NCBI GenBank assembly: GCA_019752535.1 | Contig: JAIEMA010000019.1 | Span: forward strand, 124,001-188,000 | Source of the DNA: Bacteriovoracaceae bacterium | Lineage (GTDB): Bacteria > Bdellovibrionota > Bacteriovoracia > Bacteriovoracales > Bacteriovoracaceae | Direction of reading: 5' to 3' | Length of the DNA: 64,000 nt | Shown here: in pieces, positions 9,095 to 17,237 of the stretch | Position numbering within the stretch: position 1 is the first letter of the stretch | Layout of the letters: each line of letters starts with the position of its first letter | Translations under genes and position numbers: made by a program | Notes under the pieces: model-generated | Database searches by the model: none | What the model saw: the letters and a program-made list of their open reading frames with translations, nothing else | Told to the model about the DNA's origin: nothing

Positions 9095-9238
9095 AAGCCT
9101 TCCTGGCTTAAAAATAATACGCCGTTTTTTTGGCCTAAGCCATCCGCAAAATTGTTCCATTTTCACTCAATAAACCAACTTGAGTTTGACACATCAAACC
9201 GCCATTCTTATGATGGCGCCATCTCAAGGAGCTTCCCT

Positions 9239-11083
9239 ATGAAATTGATCGTTTTACTCTGTTTTTGGGCCTTGCCTGCATTCGCTCTCACTCCCGTGGT
9301 TTTTATGCGCGAAAATGCTCAGGGGAAACAGATCATAATGAAGTCAGGTGAGGTTGAAACTCAACTCACTCAAGACAAAAACTGGCATCTCTATCCTGAC
9401 ATTTCAGCCGACGGAAAATGGATTGTATGGGTTGAAGGAGTAAATGATAAAAATCTCTCTGTTGTTCTCTACAACGTTGAGAAGCAAACTCGAGAAAAAT
9501 TTGAAACAAGTAAAACAGGGATGACTCTCCAACCTCGCCTCTCAAAAAATGGCGAATTTATTTTCTTCTCTGCTCCTGCTACTTTGGGAAATAAAATTGT
9601 TTTCTTTAATCCTCAGCATTCACGCCAGCGTGTCGACCGAAGAGAGAGAGATGGCACAAGAGTTTTCCGTCTTCAAACTCAATCCATCGCTCATGATGGT
9701 GCAGGCTATTTTCCTAGACCTTCTTCAGATGGCTCATTTGTGGTGTTTCAAAGAAACACTCTTACAAAAAAAGAAATCGTAGAATTTAACAGAATGACTA
9801 ATGAGACAAAGGTATTAGCTGAAGGAATGGCCCCAGCACTTTCTGCTGATGAAAAATGGGTTCTCTATACTTCTAAAGTTAATGGCTCTTGGGATATCTG
9901 GATCACAAACAGAAGCACGGGAGATAAGGTCGCTCTGACTAATGATCCAAAAGATGAAATGGCCCCAACTTTTATGCCCAATAACACTGTGGCCTTTGCT
10001 TCAAACAAAACTGGAAAATTCCAAATCTATAAGATTTCAAATGGTGACTGGATCCAAATCGTAGAGAGTGACTCTGATGACTACGCGCCGATGTTTGCGG
10101 GGGATGTCTCTATCGAGCAAACACTCAAGACCCCTTTCCCTGCTCCTATGCGCTCTTCACTAGGCGCTCTTAATCATGAAGGTAAGATCTATCTTTGCGG
10201 CGGCCATCAAGGCGCCGAGCATACTTACCCTCCTGAATCATTCACAGATACGATGCAGGTATATGATCCCGCTACTGGCTCTTGGAAAGTTTTAGCTCCA
10301 AGACCACACAAAGCGCATGGGTTTCAAATGGCCGGTATTGGTCGCTATATCTATGCCTTTGGCGGGTTTGCTTATGATGAAAACAATTCTCCTAAGTGGA
10401 AATCCATTGCGGCCATTGACCGCTATGATATTGAGTCAGATACATGGACAACTGTTGGCCTCTTGCCTCGTCGTCGCTCTTCAAACGTTTCAATTACTGT
10501 TGATAACAAAGTCTATTTGATAGGTGGATGGGACTCTACACCAAAATTTAATGGTGATTTAGATGGTACATTCCAGCAAGCTGTTGATGTCTTTGATCTT
10601 AAAACAGAAAAAGTTTCAGTCGCTCGCTGGCAGATGCCACTCCCTCTTAGAAGAGCTTTCTCAGCTGTTGAGTACGGTGGAAATATCATTCTTGTCGGAG
10701 GCCTTGGCGTTGGGGCTTCACATTTTGAACTTCTCAACAACATCACCATGATTGAACCAGTTTCTGGCTATTCACGCGAATTGAGTCCGCTTCCATTTGC
10801 GACTTTTGCCCCAGCTTCAGGAGTGATGGGCGATGAGCTTTTTGTCTTTGGTGGCATGTTTAAAACTGGGGCCATGGACTATGAATACGTCTCTCATATC
10901 TATGCCATGGATTTAAAGAAAGAAACCTGGAGACACACTGGAAGATTTCTTTCAGAAAACAAAGGTTTCTCTCAGGTCGTTCCGTTTGAAGAGGGACTCG
11001 CTGTTATTGGCGGCCATCACTATCTTCAAGATAGAGATGAACCTTTGGCCACATTTGAATTTTTTAAAAAAGTTGTTAAGTAA
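9239..11083 (+). CDS. Secreted double beta-propeller protein (TolB-like plus kelch repeats)
   Basis: A 614-residue exported protein. A signal peptide (MKLIVLLCFWALPAFA) starts at 9239 behind AAGGAG; the longer frame from 9083 is rejected. Residues about 30-320 hold PD40/TolB-like blades seen as SADGKWIVWV, SKNGEFIFFS, SSDGSFVVF and SADEKWVLYTS. Residues about 340-610 hold six kelch-like blades recognisable by GG pairs after hydrophobic strands: IYLCGGHQG, IYAFGGFA, VYLIGGWDS, IILVGGLG, LFVFGGMF and LAVIGGHH. Two tandem propellers point to a periplasmic or surface protein-binding or carbohydrate-binding role. It ends at a strong bidirectional terminator. Confidence 0.88.
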   Translation: MKLIVLLCFWALPAFALTPVVFMRENAQGKQIIMKSGEVETQLTQDKNWHLYPDISADGKWIVWVEGVNDKNLSVVLYNVEKQTREKFETSKTGMTLQPRLSKNGEFIFFSAPATLGNKIVFFNPQHSRQRVDRRERDGTRVFRLQTQSIAHDGAGYFPRPSSDGSFVVFQRNTLTKKEIVEFNRMTNETKVLAEGMAPALSADEKWVLYTSKVNGSWDIWITNRSTGDKVALTNDPKDEMAPTFMPNNTVAFASNKTGKFQIYKISNGDWIQIVESDSDDYAPMFAGDVSIEQTLKTPFPAPMRSSLGALNHEGKIYLCGGHQGAEHTYPPESFTDTMQVYDPATGSWKVLAPRPHKAHGFQMAGIGRYIYAFGGFAYDENNSPKWKSIAAIDRYDIESDTWTTVGLLPRRRSSNVSITVDNKVYLIGGWDSTPKFNGDLDGTFQQAVDVFDLKTEKVSVARWQMPLPLRRAFSAVEYGGNIILVGGLGVGASHFELLNNITMIEPVSGYSRELSPLPFATFAPASGVMGDELFVFGGMFKTGAMDYEYVSHIYAMDLKKETWRHTGRFLSENKGFSQVVPFEEGLAVIGGHHYLQDRDEPLATFEFFKKVVK

Positions 11084-11111
11084 AAAAAAAGGGCCCGAGG
11101 GCCCTTTTTTT
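11082..11111. terminator. Bidirectional intrinsic terminator
   Basis: An A9 run, stem GGGCC, loop CGAG, stem GGCCC and a T8 run. Because both flanks are homopolymeric, it can terminate the propeller gene on + and the 103-residue secreted-protein gene on -, whose stop codon lies inside the T run. Confidence 0.9.
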
Positions 11112-11421
11112 ATTTCACAAAAGATTGAGTTCTGGCCGATTCACCAAAAACAGAAGCCTCAGCCGTTCCTCTCCAAGTAATAACAGAGAGACAAAAGCGT
11201 CCATCTGCTCCTGCAATTGTGTTGTAGATCGCTGGACGAGCGGTCTTATGATCGACTGCTACACGTACGTAAGATGGAGTTGAAGTCGCATTGCTAACTT
11301 CGCCACAAAGTTCAGCGGCTGGCTCGCCAGATCTCACAAAATTAAAAGATGTAATTTTGATATCAGCAGCAAAGGCTGAAGTCATAAGAGTGAGGGCCGC
11401 AATAGTCATGATACTTTTCAT
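11110..11421 (-). CDS. Small secreted protein, function unknown
   Basis: A 103-residue protein with a signal peptide (MKSIMTIAALTLMTSAFA) and an 84-residue mature part that looks like a single beta-sandwich domain. Two cysteines (in ELCGEVS and GRFCLSV) could form a disulfide. No family recognised. The ATG follows AAGGAG at a normal distance. It shares a bidirectional terminator with the propeller gene. Confidence 0.75.
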   Translation of the reverse strand: MKSIMTIAALTLMTSAFAADIKITSFNFVRSGEPAAELCGEVSNATSTPSYVRVAVDHKTARPAIYNTIAGADGRFCLSVITWRGTAEASVFGESARTQSFVK

Positions 11422-11525
11422 CTAAATCTCCTTGGATGCATTTACAGAAAGCCTCCCAAAGAATTTATCAGATGACACGCACCAAAGAGGAACACTCAAG
11501 TATCCTCTTCTCACAGCTGTGAAGT

Positions 11526-13124
11526 CTAGACTCCGGATTTACCGTAATTGGATAAGACACGAGCCGAAGGATCACTCACGTTACAACCTTCCCAGGATTT
11601 ATTAGGCATCCAGAAATCTTTAATCAATTCGGCGCGACCTGGGTAAAACTCTTCAAAGATTTCACGATACCAAAGAGATTCTTTAGTGAACGGTGTGCCG
11701 TGAGGGAATCGTGTTTTTGCTTTTGCCATATCCGCGTCAGAATACTTTTGTTCAGCATATGCCTTTAAGGTATCCACCATTGAGTGACCAACAGCATCTG
11801 AGAAAGCGGCTTTCTCACGCCAAAGTATTTCGTCCGGAAGAATATTCATTCCTTCAAAAGCTTTACGTAAAATGTATTTCCCCATGCCAGTCGTATTCAT
11901 TTTCATCACTGGCGGAATCGACATGCAATAACTTACGAAATCCAAATCAGCGAAAGGAACACGAGCTTCTAGCGAGTGAGCTGAAATACAGCGATCGGCC
12001 CTTAAAACATCATAGAGATAAAGTTCATCGATGCGTTTGACGGATTCTTTTTGGAACTCAGCTCCATTGGGTGCGAAGTCCGTGTATTTATAACCAAAAA
12101 TTTCATCACTCACTTCTCCAGTGAGAACAACTTTAATTTTAGTTTTCTCATGGATGTACTTACAAACGAGATACATTCCAATCGAGGCTCTAATGGTGGT
12201 GATATCCCACGTCTCTAAATGCCAAATAACATCTCTCACATTGGCGAGAGTTTCTTCTTCTGTAAAATAGACTTCATGGTGAGTTGAGTGAATGAAGTCC
12301 GCTACTTTTTTAGCATAGGGAAGATCAATGGGATTTTTATTTAATCCCACGGAAAAAGTCACAAGTGGTTTTTTGAGAACATGGGCCGCAATTCCACAAA
12401 CGAGACTTGAATCGAGTCCACCAGACAATAAGTACCCCACTGGAACATCGGCCACTAGTCTTTTTCTCACGCCTTCAATGAGACGATCTCTAATTTCAGT
12501 TAATACTTTTTCTTGAGAATCGGTGACAAACTTCTTCACTTCAGAGATTTGACGATAGCTTTTGAAATTGCCATCCCCATCATAATAATGGCCAGGAGGA
12601 AAAGCCTCGACTTTTTTACAAAGTGGAGATAGCACCTTCACCTCAGAGGCGAACATGATTTTGCCGTCATCTAGTGAGTAGCCATAGAACAAAGGGCGAA
12701 TGCCAATTGGATCACGAGCGGCAAACATTTTATTTTTTTCACCATCCCAGATCACGAGAGCAAATTCAGCATCAAGTCTTTTGGCGGCTTCTTCAATTCC
12801 GTATTGGCGATAAAGAGGAAGAATGGGTTCACAGTCTGAATGTGATTTGAATGCGTAAGTCTCTTTGTATTGATTATAAAGTTCTTGGTAGTTGTAAACT
12901 TCCCCATTACAGATTAACCAAACAGCGCGCTCAACATCTTTGAAAGGCTGATCGCCTGCATGAGTGGGGTCCATAATGGCCAGGCGATGAAACGCTAGTG
13001 TGGCCTCACCATTAGGTTGAACGAACTCAGTATCATCAGGTCCTCGGTGGACAAGGTGATTAAAGACTTCTTTGAACTGAGGAATTTTTAATGCATTCCC
13101 GACTGAACCAAATAAACCGCACAT
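11526..13124 (-). CDS. asnB: Asparagine synthase (glutamine-hydrolysing)
   Basis: A 532-residue class II glutamine amidotransferase that makes asparagine from aspartate, ATP and glutamine. The N-terminal nucleophile is Cys2 in MCGLFGSVG. HRGPDD and CNGEVYNY follow in the glutaminase domain. The synthetase domain has the PP-loop SGGLDSSL near residue 235 and TGEVSDEIFGY. The C-terminus is close in length to E. coli AsnB (554). Its 5' leader contains a 7-base-pair hairpin with AAGGA in the loop (13142-13160). Nothing clear lies in the 104 bases between its stop and the next gene except a TCACAGCTGTGA palindrome at 11511-11522 and an AAGAGGA/TCCTCTT stem that may act as a weak terminator. Confidence 0.95.
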   Translation of the reverse strand: MCGLFGSVGNALKIPQFKEVFNHLVHRGPDDTEFVQPNGEATLAFHRLAIMDPTHAGDQPFKDVERAVWLICNGEVYNYQELYNQYKETYAFKSHSDCEPILPLYRQYGIEEAAKRLDAEFALVIWDGEKNKMFAARDPIGIRPLFYGYSLDDGKIMFASEVKVLSPLCKKVEAFPPGHYYDGDGNFKSYRQISEVKKFVTDSQEKVLTEIRDRLIEGVRKRLVADVPVGYLLSGGLDSSLVCGIAAHVLKKPLVTFSVGLNKNPIDLPYAKKVADFIHSTHHEVYFTEEETLANVRDVIWHLETWDITTIRASIGMYLVCKYIHEKTKIKVVLTGEVSDEIFGYKYTDFAPNGAEFQKESVKRIDELYLYDVLRADRCISAHSLEARVPFADLDFVSYCMSIPPVMKMNTTGMGKYILRKAFEGMNILPDEILWREKAAFSDAVGHSMVDTLKAYAEQKYSDADMAKAKTRFPHGTPFTKESLWYREIFEEFYPGRAELIKDFWMPNKSWEGCNVSDPSARVLSNYGKSGV

Positions 13125-13141
13125 GCCTTATCCCTTAAGCT

Positions 13142-13160
13142 TGAGACCTCCTTGGTCTCA
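13142..13160 (-). promoter_or_regulatory. Hairpin in the asnB leader
   Basis: Seven-base-pair stem TGAGACC/GGTCTCA with loop AAGGA, ending 18 bases upstream of the asnB ATG. The loop looks like a Shine-Dalgarno core, but a second purine stretch (AAGGGATAAGG) is closer to the start and is the more likely binding site. A translational control element is possible. Confidence 0.4.
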
Positions 13161-13252
13161 CAAGCGAAAGCCTATCATAAAGCACCAGTATCATTGGGAA
13201 TAGAAAAAATTGCCTTCACCTTCTTACTTTCATCTCGCGCTATGATCTAAGC

Positions 13253-14203
13253 ATGGTTTCCTATGTCCCAGAACTAGTTGAAGTTGAGCGTCTCGCTGAA
13301 GCGCATAGTAACTCCGTCCAACTGGAAACTCTGGGGAGTGTTCAAACAGGCAACACAAGCTTTCCCTTGTTGGGTTTGGTCATAGGCAGCAAAGACCCCA
13401 AAGCCCCTACTTGTGGTTTATTTGCGGGCGTTCATGGTTTAGAGAGGGTGGGAACCCATGTGCTGATGTCCTTTCTCAAAACATTGTTTGTGAAACGCGT
13501 TTGGGATCGAGAATGGGTCGAGTTTTTTGAAAGAAACAGACTTGTCACTATTCCAATTATTAATCCCACTGGCTTTGCCCTTAATCGAAGATCGAATACT
13601 AACGGTGTTGATCTTATGCGTAATGCACCTGTGGAGGCTCAAGGTAAACTCTTGCCCGGTGTTTCAGGTCATCGCTTCTCGCACAGGCTGCCCTGGTTTC
13701 GTGGGCATGAAAAGCTCGAAACAGAAACTCAGGCGGTCGCTGATTTTGTTGAACGCCATATGTTTCAATCCAAGGTTCTTGTCAGTCTAGATCTCCATTC
13801 AGGATTTGGGATGAAGGATCGTCTGTGGCATCCCTGGGCCCATACTCAAAATGAATTTCCACACTCTCAGCATGTGCAAAGACTCACCAATTTATTTGAA
13901 ACCACCTATCCCTATCACATTTATAAAATCGAACCTCAAAATCAAAGCTATATGACCCATGGAGATCTTTGGGATTGGATTTATATTAACCATCAGAAAA
14001 AACATCCCGGAGTCCCTTTTTTACCACTCACTTTGGAGATGGGATCTTGGATGTGGGTGAAGAAAAACCCCTGGCAACTCCTCATGGCCGATGGTCTGTT
14101 TAATCCAGTAAAGAAACATCGTTACGCACGAACCATGAGACGCCATTTGCATCTGCTTGAGTTTCTGTTGAAGGCCACTGGCTCCTCTGATCAATGGCTA
14201 TGA
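13253..14203 (+). CDS. M14-family zinc carboxypeptidase (DUF2817/AstE-like)
   Basis: A 316-residue cytoplasmic protein of the M14/succinylglutamate desuccinylase superfamily. The first zinc ligands are in GVHGLERVGTH (HxxE) near residue 63, substrate-binding NPTGFALNRRSNTNGVDLMRN near residues 102-123 follows, and the third ligand is the histidine of SLDLHSGFG near residue 180. A catalytic glutamate is plausible in LTLEMGSW. No signal peptide is visible, unlike murein peptidases of this clan. It may trim peptides or N-acyl amino acids; the exact substrate is unknown. The gene stands alone between asnB (divergent) and the protease gene. Confidence 0.85.
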   Translation: MVSYVPELVEVERLAEAHSNSVQLETLGSVQTGNTSFPLLGLVIGSKDPKAPTCGLFAGVHGLERVGTHVLMSFLKTLFVKRVWDREWVEFFERNRLVTIPIINPTGFALNRRSNTNGVDLMRNAPVEAQGKLLPGVSGHRFSHRLPWFRGHEKLETETQAVADFVERHMFQSKVLVSLDLHSGFGMKDRLWHPWAHTQNEFPHSQHVQRLTNLFETTYPYHIYKIEPQNQSYMTHGDLWDWIYINHQKKHPGVPFLPLTLEMGSWMWVKKNPWQLLMADGLFNPVKKHRYARTMRRHLHLLEFLLKATGSSDQWL

Positions 14204-14255
14204 ATAATTTACATCATCATCTTTAGATCTCCTTATTGAAGCTAAGATAGCGAGC

Positions 14256-15104
14256 GTGAGAATTATCTATTTAGGCTTCCTATTTTTGAGTCATTTTTCG
14301 TATTCGCAAGAGCCGATACACGCGGCGACTATTTATGGAAAAGATGACCGCGAGGAAGTGAGTACAGTCAATTTAACCGAACTCTCTCAAGGTACTGTTG
14401 TGGCCCTCAGGGCTCAGTTTAGCTGGCAACTTCCTAGTGTCGCTGCTCCATCTGTCTCCTATCGATTTAAGGTTTGCTCCTCTGATCGTTTTGCTGAGCA
14501 ACCCTCAATTGGAAGCTGCACTGGAATTCATCTCGGCGATGGTGTCGTCCTTACGGCCGCTCATTGCGTGAAAAATGCACTCGACTGCGAATCCTATAAA
14601 TGGGCCTTCAATTATCGCTCTGACGTTGTGGGAGAAACTTCAGGTATTTTAAAAATTCCTGACGCCTACTCATGCGACAAAATACTTGTGACAGATGAAA
14701 CCAAAGATATCACTCTTTTAAGATTAACTCATTCAGCACGCTCACTTCCTGGGACAAAAGTTAAGTTCACTAATCCTGTTACGAATAAAGTTTTTGCCAT
14801 TGGCTCCCCTCTAGGTATGCCCTTAAAATTTTCAGGAATGGGGGATGTCACAAAAGTTGATGATAGTTTGGCTGAAGCGAATCTAGATACATTTCATGGT
14901 AACTCCGGCTCACCAGTCTTTAATGAAAATCAACAATTGATCGGACTTCTTCTCTCGGGTGGCGATGACTTTAAAATGAATAGTCAGGGATGCAGAGAGT
15001 CATTAGTCGTCAGTGAAAAAAAGCATGACGAACAATTCTTAATCCTCAATTCACTACCTGCTCCATTCAAAAACTACATTCGTCGTGCTCAAAGAAAGCT
15101 TTAA
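14256..15104 (+). CDS. Secreted trypsin-like serine protease
   Basis: A 282-residue chymotrypsin-fold (S1) protease. It begins at GTG with a signal peptide (MRIIYLGFLFLSHFSYS). The catalytic triad is visible: His in VLTAAHCVKNA near residue 107, Asp in DETKDITLLRL near 150, and Ser in HGNSGSPVF near 223. Six cysteines suggest disulfides, as in exported members. Such proteases are common in predatory bacteria for prey or host protein digestion, which is inference. The Shine-Dalgarno is weak, so translation may be low or the start may be nearby. The sirtuin gene follows 15 bases after the stop. Confidence 0.92.
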   Translation: MRIIYLGFLFLSHFSYSQEPIHAATIYGKDDREEVSTVNLTELSQGTVVALRAQFSWQLPSVAAPSVSYRFKVCSSDRFAEQPSIGSCTGIHLGDGVVLTAAHCVKNALDCESYKWAFNYRSDVVGETSGILKIPDAYSCDKILVTDETKDITLLRLTHSARSLPGTKVKFTNPVTNKVFAIGSPLGMPLKFSGMGDVTKVDDSLAEANLDTFHGNSGSPVFNENQQLIGLLLSGGDDFKMNSQGCRESLVVSEKKHDEQFLILNSLPAPFKNYIRRAQRKL

Positions 15105-15119
15105 TGCTAAGCTTTTCCC

Positions 15120-15926
15120 ATGTCTCAGATCGATTGGTCTCACGTTAAAAATTTAGTCCTTCTCTCTGGGGCCGGAATCTCAGCCGCCTCTGGTATTGCG
15201 ACATTTCGGGGTTCGGGTGGACTTTGGGAGAATCATCGAATTGAAGATGTCGCGACCCCAGAAGCATTTAATCAAGACCCTCAATTAGTTTGGCGCTTTT
15301 ATTCGATGAGACGCCTTCAAGCTGGCCATGCGAAGCCTAACGAGGCCCACAAGGCCCTTGATGCGTTTGCTGAAAAGTTTAATGGTGAGATCACACTCAT
15401 CACTCAAAATGTCGATGGTCTCCACAGGCGTGCACAGAAGAAGAGTCATTTGGATGCCATTTGCATGCATGGGACTCTTGAAAAATCCCGCTGCACTCAT
15501 TGTCATGAAATTTATCTTGATGACATGGCCTGGCTCCCAAGTGAAGGTATGCCAAGGCAGACAGGCTTACTGAGAACAGATGAGCAAGCGAACAGTGATG
15601 CTCTTTCAAACTATAAAATCAAACTCTCCGATGGATTGCCACTCTCTCCGTGCTGCCAGGAATTACTTCGACCTCACATCGTTTGGTTTGGAGAAGAGCC
15701 TTTATTTATGCCAAAGATTTTTGCAAGCTTAGAGAGATGTGATCTTTTTGCGAGCATTGGAACCAGTGGAGTTGTTTATCCAGCGGCTGCTTTTCTTGAA
15801 ATTGCTAAAAGCCATGGGGCCGAAACAGTCTTATTTAATGTTGAATCCCTGCCCCAACAAGAGCATGTCGATCTCTATATTCAAGGGCCTGCCGAAGAAA
15901 CTGTCCCCCAACAATTCTCTTTATGA
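15120..15926 (+). CDS. cobB: Sir2-family NAD-dependent protein deacylase
   Basis: A 268-residue class III sirtuin that removes acyl groups from lysines using NAD. Motifs: LLSGAGISAASGIATFRG, TQNVDGLHRRA with the catalytic histidine in MHGTLEKSRC. A YxxR pair in FYSMRR matches the Tyr/Arg that give SIRT5/CobB proteins desuccinylase activity. The zinc module is unusual: the first pair is CTHC, but the second reads SPCCQELLRP, so the third ligand has moved to be adjacent to the fourth. Cytoplasmic. Its last 6 bases overlap the end of the convergent gene. Confidence 0.92.
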   Translation: MSQIDWSHVKNLVLLSGAGISAASGIATFRGSGGLWENHRIEDVATPEAFNQDPQLVWRFYSMRRLQAGHAKPNEAHKALDAFAEKFNGEITLITQNVDGLHRRAQKKSHLDAICMHGTLEKSRCTHCHEIYLDDMAWLPSEGMPRQTGLLRTDEQANSDALSNYKIKLSDGLPLSPCCQELLRPHIVWFGEEPLFMPKIFASLERCDLFASIGTSGVVYPAAAFLEIAKSHGAETVLFNVESLPQQEHVDLYIQGPAEETVPQQFSL

Positions 15927-16241
15927 AGAGAGAACGATATTGAATTTTTCTAAATTTTCAGCGGCCAGTTTTTTTACTTTTTCTCTAATTTTATTTAAAT
16001 CTGTTGGTCTCTGAGCCCCTTTCTCAAGCTCTACAACTGGGGCTGCGTATTCATTTTTCCAGACATTTAATAATTTGATGCGTGAGTAATAGGTTTTTAA
16101 ACCTGCATTATAGCCATACTCCTCAATCGCTACATATTGACCCTTTGGTGAGGCGCCAATCGCATTAATCATCTGAATAGGACTCGCCCATACACTTGAT
16201 ATAAACAAAGAATTGAGAATGATTCCTAAGCCTAATTTCAT
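15921..16241 (-). CDS. Short DUF2259-like secreted protein, possibly truncated
   Basis: A 106-residue protein with a signal peptide (MKLGLGIILNSLFISSVWA). The mature N-terminus, GASPKGQYVAIEEYGYNAG followed by SRIKLLNVWKNEY, resembles the start of DUF2259 (predicted secreted) proteins. Those are, to my knowledge, around twice as long, so this copy may be a C-terminal truncation. The stop overlaps the sirtuin stop by a few bases. The start at 16241 is chosen for the signal peptide over the ORF start at 16283. Confidence 0.6.
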   Translation of the reverse strand: MKLGLGIILNSLFISSVWASPIQMINAIGASPKGQYVAIEEYGYNAGLKTYYSRIKLLNVWKNEYAAPVVELEKGAQRPTDLNKIREKVKKLAAENLEKFNIVLSS

Positions 16242-16321
16242 AAAATCCCTTTGATAGAGATTTAAAAGCAAGCGAGGGGCCAAAAGGGGTGACCATATCT
16301 TAAGCGTTTAGGGTTTTAAGA

Positions 16322-16340
16322 GTGTCTAAACTTTAGACAC
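16322..16340. promoter_or_regulatory. 19-base perfect palindrome, candidate operator
   Basis: GTGTCTAAA, central C, TTTAGACAC. It lies in the divergent intergenic region between the DUF2259-like gene and the small secreted-protein gene, 48 bases before the latter's ATG. There is no T run after it, so it looks like a dimeric-repressor site more than a terminator. Confidence 0.55.
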
Positions 16341-16387
16341 CTGATTTTTTGAGTCAATTCATTGAGGAAAATACCGATAAAGTCTCC

Positions 16388-16660
16388 ATGAAATTGGTTG
16401 TTTCCATTCTCCTCTTCTCCCTCTCATCATCGCTCTTTGCCAATGACGAACAACTCAAAAAGCTAGAGCTCATGGTTAAGTCTGGTGTCATCACCCAAGA
16501 AGCTGCCGGTGATGAGTATCAACGCATGATGGATCCAAGAAAACATTCGATTACTGCTCGCGGTGAGGCCCAACGTGACCTTGCAAGCGTGAGTCCCTCT
16601 CTGAAGCCACTTAAAATAAAACGTGTTCAGCTCTCGCCTCTTATTCTTTATATCGATTGA
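16388..16660 (+). CDS. Small secreted protein with a SHOCT-like helix
   Basis: A 90-residue protein with a signal peptide (MKLVVSILLFSLSSSLFA). The segment LKKLELMVKSGVITQEAAGDEYQRM resembles the short helical SHOCT-type motif. The remainder is basic and ends in LSPLILYID. The start at 16388 is chosen for the signal peptide; the upstream in-frame ATG at 16349 gives an acidic extension. Function unknown. It is 40 bases upstream of apt and may share its transcript. Confidence 0.6.
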   Translation: MKLVVSILLFSLSSSLFANDEQLKKLELMVKSGVITQEAAGDEYQRMMDPRKHSITARGEAQRDLASVSPSLKPLKIKRVQLSPLILYID

Positions 16661-16699
16661 TTCGTTGCCGAATCCAAAATCCCAAGGTAGAAAAAAAGC

Positions 16700-17200
16700 A
16701 TGCATCCATTAGAAAAATATATTCGTAGTGTTCAAGATTTCCCTAAGCCAGGCATAGGTTTTAAAGACATTATGCCAATCATGAAAGATCATTTGCCTGA
16801 AATGATCGCGGCGATGTCCGAAGGGATTAATTGGAATGAAATTGATTACGTCATCGGGATTGAATCTCGCGGATTTATTCTTGGCAGTGCTTTGGCCCTC
16901 ATGAACAAAAAGGGATTCATTCCTGTTCGTAAAAAAGGCAAATTGCCCCCACCACTTCTCTCTCAAGAGTATGCTCTGGAATACGGGACAGACACTTTAG
17001 AGATGGCGGTGAATGATAAGCCAGCTCGAGTTTTGTTAGTCGATGATGTACTTGCAACGGGTGGCACTCTCAATGCGACGAAAGCTTTGTGTGAGCGCAA
17101 TCAATTCAAAGTCTCGGCCATGGTTGTTTTTATTAACTTGAGTTTCTTAAACAACTTTAAGTCATCGGGGCAGCCAATTCATAGCGTTTTGACTTATTAA
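16700..17200 (+). CDS. apt: Adenine phosphoribosyltransferase
   Basis: A 166-residue enzyme converting adenine and PRPP to AMP in purine salvage. The N-terminal DFPKPGIGFKDI, the VIGIESRGFILG segment and the PRPP-binding loop LLVDDVLATGGTL near residue 112 are diagnostic, and RKKGKLPP is the flexible loop. It is slightly shorter than E. coli Apt (183). The ATG at 16700 follows AAGGTAG. No partner gene is evident. Confidence 0.95.
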   Translation: MHPLEKYIRSVQDFPKPGIGFKDIMPIMKDHLPEMIAAMSEGINWNEIDYVIGIESRGFILGSALALMNKKGFIPVRKKGKLPPPLLSQEYALEYGTDTLEMAVNDKPARVLLVDDVLATGGTLNATKALCERNQFKVSAMVVFINLSFLNNFKSSGQPIHSVLTY

Positions 17201-17237
17201 ATCACCCATAAAAGTTTTTTCGGGCTAAAATAGATCT

